Shown here in pieces: positions 51,097 through 58,994 of a DNA stretch of 64,000 bases; positions within the stretch are counted from its first letter, which is position 1, and the number at the start of each line of letters is the position of its first letter. The stretch spans positions 496,001 to 560,000 of the forward strand of contig CALGUG010000059.1 of assembly GCA_937902315.1 (NCBI GenBank), read 5' to 3'. A program made the translations under genes and the position numbers. The notes under the pieces are model-generated. The model ran no database searches. It worked only from the letters and a program-made list of their open reading frames with translations, and was not told the DNA's origin. Origin of the DNA: an uncultured Chloroflexales bacterium. GTDB lineage: Bacteria; Chloroflexota; Chloroflexia; Chloroflexales; Chloroflexaceae.

Positions 51097-51459
51097 ATGC
51101 CCACATCGATCGCCGTTGTCGCAACAGACACGGCCACCCGTGAACGTTTAGCAGCATTGGTGCCCAGCGATACCTACAGCGTTATTCAGTGCGCGCCCAA
51201 TGAGATGCCAGAACCACATCCCGCCCTCTTCATTGTGGCCCTGCCTGGGGTAGGAACACCCGAGGCCGCACTGATCGAACAGCTTCGCGCCAACGATTCA
51301 ACTGCCAATATTCCGATCGTAATCGCAAGCGCTCTGCCGATGGTAGAGTTACAATCGTTGCCCTACGCTAGCGATTGGACCGTCGCTATCGTTGAGGAGC
51401 CTGTGCAAGCTCAGGTTCTGCTCGAAACCATGCAATTTTTGCTGGGCAACAATGCCTAG
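51097..51459 (+). CDS. Stand-alone pseudo-receiver-like protein
   Basis: About 120 residues from the ATG at 51097 (GAGGAA upstream). Alternating strands and helices fit a receiver fold (SIAVVATDTATRERLAAL, ALFIVALPGVGTPE, IPIVIASALPMVEL, WTVAIVEEPV), but the Asp pair after strand 1, the phospho-Asp after strand 3 and the Lys before the last loop are all missing. It cannot be phosphorylated in the usual way. It ends 21 bases before the Sua5 gene, so co-expression is likely. Function unknown. Confidence 0.6.
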   Translation: MPTSIAVVATDTATRERLAALVPSDTYSVIQCAPNEMPEPHPALFIVALPGVGTPEAALIEQLRANDSTANIPIVIASALPMVELQSLPYASDWTVAIVEEPVQAQVLLETMQFLLGNNA

Positions 51460-51480
51460 GAGGGATCTACGGCGTATTTT

Positions 51481-52554
51481 ATGACACGTGTGCTTTCTGT
51501 CGACGCCACTTATCCACAACCAGAAGTGATCGCTGAAGCAGCAGCAGTCATACGTCGTGGTGGACTAGTCGCATTCCCGACCGAAACCGTCTATGGTTTA
51601 GGAGCTGATGGCTTAAACTCAAGCGCGGTTCAAGCAATTTTTACTGCAAAACAGCGGCCTGCAAATGATCCGTTGATTTTGCACTTGGCTGATTTTGAGC
51701 AACTTGCGAGCATTACCCAAGCTGTGCCAGAGACAGCACGTATTCTGGCCGAGCAGTATTGGCCCGGCCCGCTGACTCTGGTGCTTCCGCGCGCCGCGCA
51801 TGTTCCGCTAGAGGTAAGCTCTGGTGGGCCGACCGTTGCGGCGCGCGTACCCGCTCACCCGGTTGCCCAAGCTCTGATACGAGCGGCGGGAACCCCAATC
51901 GCCGCACCCAGCGCCAATCTTTTTAGCCGACCGAGCCCGACCCAAGCCAGCGATGTGTTCGAAGATCTGGCGGGACGGATCGATCTGATCCTCGATGGTG
52001 GGCCGACTACGATCGGTGTCGAATCGACCGTATTGAGCTTGGCTACAACTCCGCCGACCCTCCTCCGCCCAGGTGGTCTCCCAGTAGAAGCGATCGAAGC
52101 CCTGATCGGGCCGATCTTGTTGCCGGGCGAAGGTGAACAGAGCGGCCCAGTGGTGGCCGAGGGCCAGGCGGCTTCTGCGCCGGGCATGCTGCTCAAGCAC
52201 TACTCGCCGCGAGCGCGCCTGCTCTACCTCACCAATACGGCTCAGGCTGGTGAAGCGTTGATTGCGCGTATGCGTCAGATCGCACACGAAGAGATCGCGG
52301 CGGGCCGACGCCTCGGCCTTTTGTTGCCCGAGCAAGAGCTGGAGGCTCTGGCCGATCTTGGGCTGGAAGGCTACGGGCTAGGCGCTCAGAACGACCTCGG
52401 CCAGATCGCCGCACGCCTGTTTGCGGGCATGCGCGCGCTCGATCGTGCTGGAGTCGAGAGTATTTTGACCCACGACTATGCAAACGACGGTCTGGGGCGC
52501 GCTCTCAACAACCGGCTCTATCGTGCTGCCGAAGGGCGCACGCTTCCCTTCTAG
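51481..52554 (+). CDS. Threonylcarbamoyl-AMP synthase, Sua5 form
   Basis: 357 residues: a TsaC/YrdC domain (about 10-205) with GGLVAFPTETVYGLGAD, KQRPANDPLILHL, YWPGPLTLVLPR and TVAARVPAHPVAQ, then a C-terminal Sua5 domain (about 230-350; APGMLLKHYSPRARL). It makes threonylcarbamoyl-AMP for t6A37 modification of ANN-decoding tRNAs. The ATG has AGGAGGG 16 bases away, which is far, so an alternative initiation site cannot be excluded. TsaB/D/E are not in this window. Confidence 0.95.
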   Translation: MTRVLSVDATYPQPEVIAEAAAVIRRGGLVAFPTETVYGLGADGLNSSAVQAIFTAKQRPANDPLILHLADFEQLASITQAVPETARILAEQYWPGPLTLVLPRAAHVPLEVSSGGPTVAARVPAHPVAQALIRAAGTPIAAPSANLFSRPSPTQASDVFEDLAGRIDLILDGGPTTIGVESTVLSLATTPPTLLRPGGLPVEAIEALIGPILLPGEGEQSGPVVAEGQAASAPGMLLKHYSPRARLLYLTNTAQAGEALIARMRQIAHEEIAAGRRLGLLLPEQELEALADLGLEGYGLGAQNDLGQIAARLFAGMRALDRAGVESILTHDYANDGLGRALNNRLYRAAEGRTLPF

Positions 52555-52668
52555 AGCGCTACGATCTGTTTGTGGTTTTAGCCAATTCTCTCCAGAGTGG
52601 GTACAATGAACCTAACACTTATTTGCTAGGTGTTGTGGGCTTGTACACTGAATGGAGAAGTGAAGTCT

Positions 52669-53085
52669 ATGCAGATCGATCAAACGACCGAGTTTGGGCA
52701 GCGCGCTGTCCGACGCCTTACGAGCGAAGAGGTCATTTGGTTCACGACGGTTGATCCGCAGGGTATGCCGCAGCCAACGCCGGTATGGTTTATATGGGAT
52801 GGAGCCGCGATCTGGTTCTTTAGCCAACCGCGCACCGCGAAGCTGCGCAATATCAAGCAGCACTCGCAGGTCGCTCTCAACTTCAACAGCGATGCTTATG
52901 GCAACGATGTGGTCGTGCTCACCGGCACAGCCGAATTGGTCGATGAAATGCCGTCCGAGTTGCTTGCGCGCTTTTTGGAGAAGTATAAACGCGGCTTGGC
53001 GAGCCTGAATATGAGCGGCGATGCTTTTAAAAACGACTATTCGCAAGTCGTTAAGATCACGCCGAGCAAACTGCGCGGTTTCTAA
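52669..53085 (+). CDS. PPOX-class FMN/F420-binding oxidoreductase-like protein
   Basis: About 138 residues from the ATG at 52669 (GGAGA upstream); the frame reaches 52630 without support. A split-barrel pattern: EVIWFTTVDPQGMPQPTPVW, FIWDGAAIWFFSQPRTAKL, RNIKQHSQVALNF and GTAELVDE. This resembles the Rv3369-like PPOX group (TIGR03667). Proteins of the fold bind FMN or F420; the cofactor cannot be fixed here. Single gene with its own terminator. Confidence 0.85.
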   Translation: MQIDQTTEFGQRAVRRLTSEEVIWFTTVDPQGMPQPTPVWFIWDGAAIWFFSQPRTAKLRNIKQHSQVALNFNSDAYGNDVVVLTGTAELVDEMPSELLARFLEKYKRGLASLNMSGDAFKNDYSQVVKITPSKLRGF

Positions 53086-53096
53086 GATCTGAATAT

Positions 53097-53129
53097 AGGA
53101 CGGTGATATGCACGATCACCGTCCTTTTT
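53097..53129 (+). terminator. Terminator of PPOX gene
   Basis: GGACGGTGAT / ATCACCGTCC 10-bp perfect stem, 7-base loop, then TTTTT. Confidence 0.9.
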
Positions 53130-53433
53130 GGCGTTTTTTATTCTTTGGCAGGGTAGAGCTTGGCTTGTGCGATGTGTCGCACTGGTAGCCTTAGGTTTTG
53201 GGGTGGCCTTTCGGCACACACAGATAAGCCCCAGGTGGCGGCTAGAACCCTGATAGCCGTAGGCGGACGCGCCAGTAACCTCCTTTGGGGTTGGGACCTA
53301 GCCGCTAGAGCGCGACAATGATGAAGCAGATGGGTTGAGAAAGCACTCTGAAAGATCGTTTGGCTGTGCTCGCTCTTGTGCAATAGTGGGCAGGCACACA
53401 AGAGCGAGACTCGGAACACCTTTTGTGGGGCGC
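53130..53433. other. Intergenic region with repeat copy 12
   Basis: About 300 bp between convergent genes; it holds one dispersed repeat and a fragment of the MITE motif (CTTTGGCAGGGTAGAGCTTG at about 53141). No gene. Confidence 0.65.
53251..53274 (-). repeat. Dispersed repeat copy 12
   Basis: TGATAGCCGTAGGCGGACGC then GCCA, followed by the conserved flank CTCCTTTGGGG and GACCTAGCCGCTAGAGCG. Confidence 0.85.
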
Positions 53434-54381
53434 TTAGCGCGGAACTTCGACCCGCGCCAAGAGGCGACCGATCGCCATATCGGGGTTGAGTCCTTCGATC
53501 TCGGCCTCGGGCTTGAGAATAATGCGGTGGCGATAGACGGGCCGTACCAAGAACTTCACATCGTCGGGCGTGATATAACTGCGGCCCTGCATAGCGGCGA
53601 AGGTTTTGCAGGTGAGTAAGAGCGCGATGCTGGCGCGCGACGAAACACCCAAGAGCAGATCGAGGCTCTTGCGGCTCTCTTGGGCGATGTCGGTGATATA
53701 TTTGATGATGCCCGGCTCCACGCGGATCTTGCTGATCTCGGCGCGACATTCGAGCAGGGTTTCGGGCGAGATGATGGCACGCACAGCGGCGCTCTCGAGC
53801 CGACGGGCGTCGAAGCCAGCGTCGTAACGACGCAGCACTTCCATCTCGACCTCTTGGGGCGCGTAGGGCACTTGGATCTTGAAGAGAAAGCGGTCGAGCT
53901 GAGCTTCGGGCAGTGGATAAGTGCCTTCGTATTCGATCGGGTTTTGGGTAGCGACCACAAAGAATGGCTCGGCTAGGCTCAAGCGCTGGCCCTCGATCGT
54001 CACTTGGCGCTCTTCCATTGCTTCGAGTAGCGCCGCTTGGGTTTTGGCCGGGGCGCGGTTGATCTCGTCGCCGAGCAGAATCTGAGTGAAGATCGGGCCT
54101 TTATGCAGACGGAACTGGCCTGTATTGACTTCAAAGACTTGGGTGCCGACCACATCGGACGGCATGAGGTCGGGGGTAAACTGAACTCGCTTAAAATCGG
54201 CCTGAATAATCTGGGCGAGCGTTTTTGCCATCAAGGTTTTGGCTGTGCCGGGCACACCTTCAAGCAAGACGTGACCGCCGCTCAGAAGGGCCACCAACAG
54301 CAAGGTAAACGGTTCGTCTTGACCAACAATGACCTTACTCGCCTCTTTACGGATCGCTTCAGCAACTTCCTGAACCGTCAT
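53434..54381 (-). CDS. MoxR-family AAA ATPase
   Basis: About 315 residues from the ATG at 54381 (GGAG 8 bases upstream). Walker A GVPGTAKTLMAKTLA near residue 45, Walker B LLGDEINRAPAKTQAALLEAM near 110, sensor 1 VATQNPIEYEGTYPLPEAQL, and a C-terminal lid (SSRASIALLLTCKTFAAMQG). MoxR ATPases act as chaperones for metalloenzyme or membrane complexes, usually with DUF58 and VWA-domain partners. Those partners are not next to it here, which is unusual. Confidence 0.92.
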   Translation of the reverse strand: MTVQEVAEAIRKEASKVIVGQDEPFTLLLVALLSGGHVLLEGVPGTAKTLMAKTLAQIIQADFKRVQFTPDLMPSDVVGTQVFEVNTGQFRLHKGPIFTQILLGDEINRAPAKTQAALLEAMEERQVTIEGQRLSLAEPFFVVATQNPIEYEGTYPLPEAQLDRFLFKIQVPYAPQEVEMEVLRRYDAGFDARRLESAAVRAIISPETLLECRAEISKIRVEPGIIKYITDIAQESRKSLDLLLGVSSRASIALLLTCKTFAAMQGRSYITPDDVKFLVRPVYRHRIILKPEAEIEGLNPDMAIGRLLARVEVPR

Positions 54382-54473
54382 TGATCTACTCCAATGATGC
54401 GACATGTTCCGCAAAGAGTGTAGCATAAAAGCCCGATCTGTGCAGCTTTATCAATCAAAAGGCGACCAAACAT

Positions 54474-55313
54474 ATGCAACAATATCGCATCAATGCAAAG
54501 ATTGCAATTGGATGTATTGCCATCATCTCTATTGGTTTGCGCCTGCTAGCTACCCAACAAGAGCTTCAATCTGTTGAACCTAATCAAATTGCTGGAGCTG
54601 CGCTTGTATCTGATCTATCTGCCGAAGCTGAGGGCGAACCCTTCCCCGTTGTAGAAGACCTTAACGAGCTCTTTCCCCAAAGAGCCGCGATCCTATAGCG
54701 ACCCTTTTCCCTTTACCATTCGTTTCAAACAGATCGCTCTTTTGCATGTTCCAAATGGGCGGCTAAGTGTAGCAGATCTCTTTTTACCTTTGATGCGCGA
54801 GCGTTGGATATTCAGGTCGAGCCAGGCGATTATCCTGTGGTTTTGAGCTTAATGCGTACAGGCAGCAATGATCGGGAAGAAAACGCTGCTAGCAAAGTCG
54901 TTTTTGCCGAGGGTGAAGTGGTTCGTTGGGAACGAGCGTTGTATGAAGGCGATAAGCCGGAAGACTTCGGTGAAGGTATGATCTCTGCTTTTGTTACACA
55001 CTCTGCAACCGCCGCCTTTTTTTAGTCCTGAGAGCGCTCAAGAGTTTACTGAGCGTATGGATATAGACTTTGATGCCTATCTTCAAGAAGTGATAGATGC
55101 TACCGCAGCCCACCAAAACGAAGGGTCGTGGGCGGTGCTTTACCCAAAAGCAGGTAACCCAAAGAACCTTGTTGTCTTTGCGCCGGGCTATAAAGATGGT
55201 CGTTATGGCTCTACCTTGGCTCTGATGCTGAGGGCAAATTGCTTTGTGTTGTGACCGAGTTCGAACTCTTCAATATCCGTAACTTGCCGCTTGGCAAGCC
55301 TGATGCTACATAA
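54474..55313 (+). pseudogene. Frameshifted paralogue of the following membrane-anchored protein
   Basis: Three pieces align in order with the intact gene at 55377. The first (from 54474) has a membrane helix and DLNELFPQ, then shifts frame. The second reads EPGDYPVVLSLMRTGSN ... KVVFAEGEVVRWERAL and stops within a run of seven T at about 55017-55023; with six T it would continue as FFSPESAQEFTERM. The third reads EGSWAVLYPKAGNPKNLVVF, then shifts near 55215; the shifted frame continues to the stop at 55311. At least three frameshifts are needed, so it is decayed unless the sequence has errors in this stretch. Confidence 0.8.
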
Positions 55314-55376
55314 AACTTGACAGGCTTGGCACAATACAGAGCAGAGACTTCGATTGTTAGACTAGGAGCTTGAGCT

Positions 55377-56207
55377 ATGTGGCGTCGTCTTCTGTTGTGG
55401 GGTATCGTTGGGCTTGTGCTGATCTCGCTGATCCTCGTTTCATTCGAAGCGGTCACGCCCCAAGCGAACCAAGCCGAGCCGAGCACTGCAGGACGCAACC
55501 AACAGAGTGTCAACCAAACAAGCCAAGAGCTGGCTCAATTTCGCGATCTGAACGCTCTCTTTCCTGCTACAGAAGAGCACTATCAGTCACCCTACACCTT
55601 CAGTTTGCGCAGCCTTGAGGTAGCGACGCTGCATTTGCCGAGCGATCAGATCTTGGCGAGCGATCCATTTTTGAGCGATCAGACGCCGGTCTTTAGCCAA
55701 CGAGTGCTGCCGGGCGACTATCCCGTGGTTTTGAGCCTGACGCGCCGCGAGTCGAACGATTGGGAAGATGTGGCTGCGGCCAAAGTGGTGTTTTCAAACA
55801 ACGAGGTTGTGCGCTGGGAGATAGCTTTAGCCGAGGGCGAAGATATCAGCCAGCTCGAGCCGGGCAATACCATGGGCTATCTGGTCGATTCTTCGACGGC
55901 CTCGTTTAGCGGCCCTGAGAGCGCACAAGTTTTTATTGAAAAGATGTATCCGGCCAATCAGAATTACGAACTGAACCAGAGCTATCTCGATGAGCTGACC
56001 CAAGCCGCCCAAGTGACACTACAAGAAGGCTCGTGGCTCTCGCATCAGCCCGATCCCAATAGCCCCAACAATATTGTGATGTTCGCCTCGGGCTATGGCA
56101 AAGGATCGTACGGTTCCTATTGGGGCTACGATGCCAATGGCGAGCCGGTCTGTTTGATCACCGATTTCGGGCTGTTTGTTATAGAAGAGTTGCCGCTTCC
56201 GCGCTAA
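55377..56207 (+). CDS. Membrane-anchored protein of unknown function, intact paralogue
   Basis: 276 residues with one N-terminal membrane helix (LLLWGIVGLVLISLILVSF) and an extracytoplasmic remainder. Recognisable pieces: FRDLNALFPATEEHYQSPYT, LPGDYPVVLSLTRRESNDWE, VVRWEIALAEGED, GPESAQVFIEKMY, and a Gly/Tyr-rich end (GYGKGSYGSYWGYDANGEPV). No domain is recognised. It follows a decayed tandem copy of itself, so the pair arose by duplication. A small gene cluster follows after about 50 bases. Confidence 0.75.
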   Translation: MWRRLLLWGIVGLVLISLILVSFEAVTPQANQAEPSTAGRNQQSVNQTSQELAQFRDLNALFPATEEHYQSPYTFSLRSLEVATLHLPSDQILASDPFLSDQTPVFSQRVLPGDYPVVLSLTRRESNDWEDVAAAKVVFSNNEVVRWEIALAEGEDISQLEPGNTMGYLVDSSTASFSGPESAQVFIEKMYPANQNYELNQSYLDELTQAAQVTLQEGSWLSHQPDPNSPNNIVMFASGYGKGSYGSYWGYDANGEPVCLITDFGLFVIEELPLPR

Positions 56208-56259
56208 AGCCGAGCGCTGTTTATATTGCGATCTTTTGAACTGAGAAAGGAGGCCCAGC

Positions 56260-56391
56260 ATGCCCAACCACCCTATCCACGAGCTCGACGTGATGTGGAC
56301 TAGAGAAGAGAATTTTAGAAAGAAGAAGGCACTCCATGGCTCAGGAAAAGCGCGAAGACGCTCGCAATCGCCTTTCGGAAGAGATTTTTAG
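56260..56391 (+). CDS. Possible 43-residue leader peptide overlapping the next gene
   Basis: An ATG at 56260 has a near-perfect Shine-Dalgarno (AAAGGAGG, 6-base spacing). The frame of 43 codons (MPNHPIHELDVMWTREENF, then a basic tail) ends at 56391 and overlaps the next gene by 56 bases in another frame. It may be a translated upstream frame that couples or limits translation of the next gene, or the original N-terminus of that gene separated by a frameshift. Confidence 0.35.
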   Translation: MPNHPIHELDVMWTREENFRKKKALHGSGKARRRSQSPFGRDF

Positions 56392-56584
56392 CTATCGCAG
56401 CCTCAAAGATGGCAAGGTGGCGATCAGTTGGTACGGCAAGCAGGTTATGATCTTGAAGGACAAGGCGGCCCAGAGCTTCCTTAGCAAAATCGAAGGCTGC
56501 GACGACTACCAAGCCCAATTGCTGATGGCCAAAGTAACCGGCAACTTCAAGCGTGGCAACGAGCGCACCCCTAAACGCCCCTAA
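56336..56584 (+). CDS. Small hypothetical protein
   Basis: 82 residues, ATG with AAGAAGG 6 bases upstream. Composition is charged with a clear alternating middle part (IFSYRSLKDGKVAISWYGKQ, VMILKDKAAQSFLSKI) and a basic tail (FKRGNERTPKRP). The beta-strand-rich centre and basic end suggest a small nucleic-acid-binding or ribosome-associated protein, but no family is recognised. Confidence 0.6.
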   Translation: MAQEKREDARNRLSEEIFSYRSLKDGKVAISWYGKQVMILKDKAAQSFLSKIEGCDDYQAQLLMAKVTGNFKRGNERTPKRP

Positions 56585-56602
56585 ACCCGTCTGATTAACT
56601 CT

Positions 56603-56637
56603 GAGAGATTCCTGTTCTATGCAGGAATCTCTCTTTT
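56603..56637 (+). terminator. Terminator after small gene
   Basis: GAGAGATTCCTG / CAGGAATCTCTC 12-bp perfect stem, 7-base loop, then TTTTAT. Confidence 0.9.
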
Positions 56638-56751
56638 ATCCTCGCCCATATTGAGATATTTTTCAATAAAAAGTGTACTTTGCTACAAGTAATTATGTAG
56701 CAGAGTTCGTTCCTGTCGTCTTCTTCCTTTACCTATTACTTGCAGATTTGC

Positions 56752-56781
56752 TTGGAAAAATGTCGATAAATATAGTATAAT
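56752..56781 (+). promoter_or_regulatory. Promoter of the AbiL/RloAB-like pair
   Basis: TTGGAA, an 18-base spacer, then TATAAT; 56 bases before the ATG of the ATPase gene. Confidence 0.65.
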
Positions 56782-56837
56782 GTTTCCATAAATTACAACG
56801 AATGAGATTTTTTCGTATTCAATGAAGGGGTGGATAA

Positions 56838-58175
56838 ATGATAATAAGCTTTAGTGTTAAGAACTTCTTGTCCTTTAAGGATGAGGCAAAGTTGAATATG
56901 TGTGCATCTCTAGAGCGTATTCATTCCCATCATGTCGTAAAAACCTCTTCGCGCAGCCAGCCTAATCTTCTTAGAACAGCTGTTATCTATGGGGCAAATG
57001 CTTCTGGGAAATCAAATCTTGTTAAGGCTATAGCGTTTGTTAAGTCCTTAGTAGTAGAAGGCATAAATTCTAACGCAAGTATACCTATTCAACGGTTTCG
57101 TTTGGATTCATCAAGTCTCAAAAATCCTACTGAATTTACGATTGAGTTTCGTGTCGATAAGACTAGTTATTCATATACTATTCTTGTCGATGCCAAAAGA
57201 GTACAGAAGGAGGAGTTGTCAATCATTAGCAACAGCTCAGAAAATCTATTATTTTCTCGAACAACATCTATAGATAATAAGGTTATTGTTGAATTTGGTA
57301 GCTTTTTCGCTAAGCTTACAAAAAGTAAAAAGCAATTTTTAGAGTTTGTAGCATTGGGAACTCGTTCTAATCAGCCTTTCCTCTATGAAGCGACTCAACG
57401 AAATGTCGAGTATTTTCAAGCGGCTTATGGTTGGTTTAGCGATACATTGCAGGTTATTACGCCGCATACTGACTACCACTTCTTGGAGAGAAGGCTTGTA
57501 GTTGATGAAGACTTTAAGAATTTTGTTGCTAGATTCTTAAAAGCCGCAGGAACAGGGATTACTGCTATAAGAACGGAAGAGGTTAATCCTAGTTCTGTTC
57601 CAGATCTGCCCGAAGAACTACTTCAAGAAGTGCAGGAAAGCCCCACTGATGTTGAAGTATTTATGTTTGTTAAGGCTAGAAATGGTAGACGATTCACCTT
57701 GACCAAAAAAGGAGATGAAATATCTTTACTGAAATTAACTACCTCTCGCAAAAGAAATAATGAGGATGCGGAGGCAACTTTTGAGATATATGAAGAGTCT
57801 GATGGAACACAACGATTCTTCGATTTACTCCCAATGCTTTACGATTTATCTGTTGGGAAGGGCAACAGGGTATATGTTGTTGACGAAATCAGCCGGAGCC
57901 TACATCCACAGTTAACACAACTTATTATGGACACTCATCTTGCTCGGGATAACGCTGATAATCATAGCCAGCTAATTATTACAACTCATGAAACTTTTCT
58001 TCTTGACCTAGGAACACTTAGACGTGATGAAATTTGGTTTACCGAAAAACAGGAGGATGGTTCTACTGATTTATATTCGCTTAGTGACTTTCAAGCAAGA
58101 TACGATAAGGATGTAAGACGAGATTATCTCATCGGCCGCTACGGAGCAATACCCTTTGTTGAGGCTATCTCCTAA
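56838..58175 (+). CDS. AAA15-type ATPase, RloA/AbiLi-like
   Basis: 445 residues, ATG preceded by GGGGTGG. MIISFSVKNFLSFKDEAKL starts a RecF/SMC-like ATPase; Walker A is YGANASGKSNLVKAI near residue 55, a signature-like segment follows, and Walker B is VYVVDEISRSLHPQLTQLI near 350, then ITTHETFLLDLG (H-loop). Such ATPases pair with RloB-family proteins, as here, in the lactococcal AbiL and the RloAB modules found in restriction loci. The gene is clearly AT-rich compared with its neighbours, pointing to recent transfer. Predicted abortive-infection component. Confidence 0.88.
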   Translation: MIISFSVKNFLSFKDEAKLNMCASLERIHSHHVVKTSSRSQPNLLRTAVIYGANASGKSNLVKAIAFVKSLVVEGINSNASIPIQRFRLDSSSLKNPTEFTIEFRVDKTSYSYTILVDAKRVQKEELSIISNSSENLLFSRTTSIDNKVIVEFGSFFAKLTKSKKQFLEFVALGTRSNQPFLYEATQRNVEYFQAAYGWFSDTLQVITPHTDYHFLERRLVVDEDFKNFVARFLKAAGTGITAIRTEEVNPSSVPDLPEELLQEVQESPTDVEVFMFVKARNGRRFTLTKKGDEISLLKLTTSRKRNNEDAEATFEIYEESDGTQRFFDLLPMLYDLSVGKGNRVYVVDEISRSLHPQLTQLIMDTHLARDNADNHSQLIITTHETFLLDLGTLRRDEIWFTEKQEDGSTDLYSLSDFQARYDKDVRRDYLIGRYGAIPFVEAIS

Positions 58176-58247
58176 AGGCTTGTTGATAATAAGTTTGGGA
58201 TTTCAGTCGTAGATTTTAATATAGCGAATATAGAGGTAAAACTCACT

Positions 58248-58841
58248 ATGTCGAAGGATCGGTTTAAACGTAATAAACCTGTACGTAAAAGAAGGAGAGT
58301 ATATGTTATTGCAGCAGAGGGGGAGCAAACGGAAGAGATCTATTTTTCGGCCTTTAGAGGCGATAAATATCGAAAAAATATCCATATTGAAGTACTATCA
58401 TCGAAAAAGGGTCATTCTTCACCTCAAAATGTCCTACGTCGCCTGAGAGAATATATTAAACACTATGGATTAGAGAAAGAAGATGAAGCTTGGTTAGTTA
58501 TTGATGTCGATAATTGGGGTGAGGAAATATTGGCGGATATTTGCCAAGGTTGTCAAAAACTAGGATTTTATACTGCTATAAGTAATCCTTGTTTCGAGTT
58601 ATGGCTTATGCTCCATCAAGAAAAACCTAAAAGGGTTTTACATGAGCGTGAATGTCGAATAGAACTCGAAAAATTACTTGGTGAATATAAAAAATCTAAA
58701 TATAATGCTCAAAAACTTCTGTCCCATGTCAATCTAGCAATTCAACATGCAGAGCAAATGGATAGAGAATCTAATGGGCCTTGGCCTCAAGGTACTGGAT
58801 CACATGTTTATAAGTTGGTCAGAAAGATTATCAGCGAATAA
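58248..58841 (+). CDS. rloB: RloB/AbiLii-like protein
   Basis: 197 residues. VYVIAAEGEQTEEIYFSAF (Glu of the Toprim-like fold), DEAWLVIDVDNWGEEILADI (Asp-x-Asp), and AISNPCFELWLMLH are RloB hallmarks. The Glu and the Asp-x-Asp fit a metal-dependent nuclease centre of Toprim type. The basic N-terminus RFKRNKPVRKRRR is typical. It lies 72 bases after the ATPase gene and is equally AT-rich. Known pairs of this kind defend against phage in Lactococcus (AbiL); the role here is inferred. Confidence 0.88.
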   Translation: MSKDRFKRNKPVRKRRRVYVIAAEGEQTEEIYFSAFRGDKYRKNIHIEVLSSKKGHSSPQNVLRRLREYIKHYGLEKEDEAWLVIDVDNWGEEILADICQGCQKLGFYTAISNPCFELWLMLHQEKPKRVLHERECRIELEKLLGEYKKSKYNAQKLLSHVNLAIQHAEQMDRESNGPWPQGTGSHVYKLVRKIISE

Positions 58842-58948
58842 ATGCGTAGAATCTAAGTAACTTGTGATCGCTATGTTGCTAGCCAAGTAAAATCTGTTTT
58901 AATTAGGGAAAACAAGTTTGCATAGGACTTGACTTCCAATTGGTAATG

Positions 58949-58990
58949 AGAGAGCAGCTTTTGATTGTGGGGCGAAACTGCTCTCTTTTG
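58949..58990 (+). terminator. Terminator after RloB gene
   Basis: GAGAGCAG / CTGCTCTC stem extended by TTT/AAA across an unpaired C, then TTTTGTTG on the plus strand; its T-run reaches the end of the opposing MFS gene. Confidence 0.65.
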
Positions 58991-58994
58991 TTGT

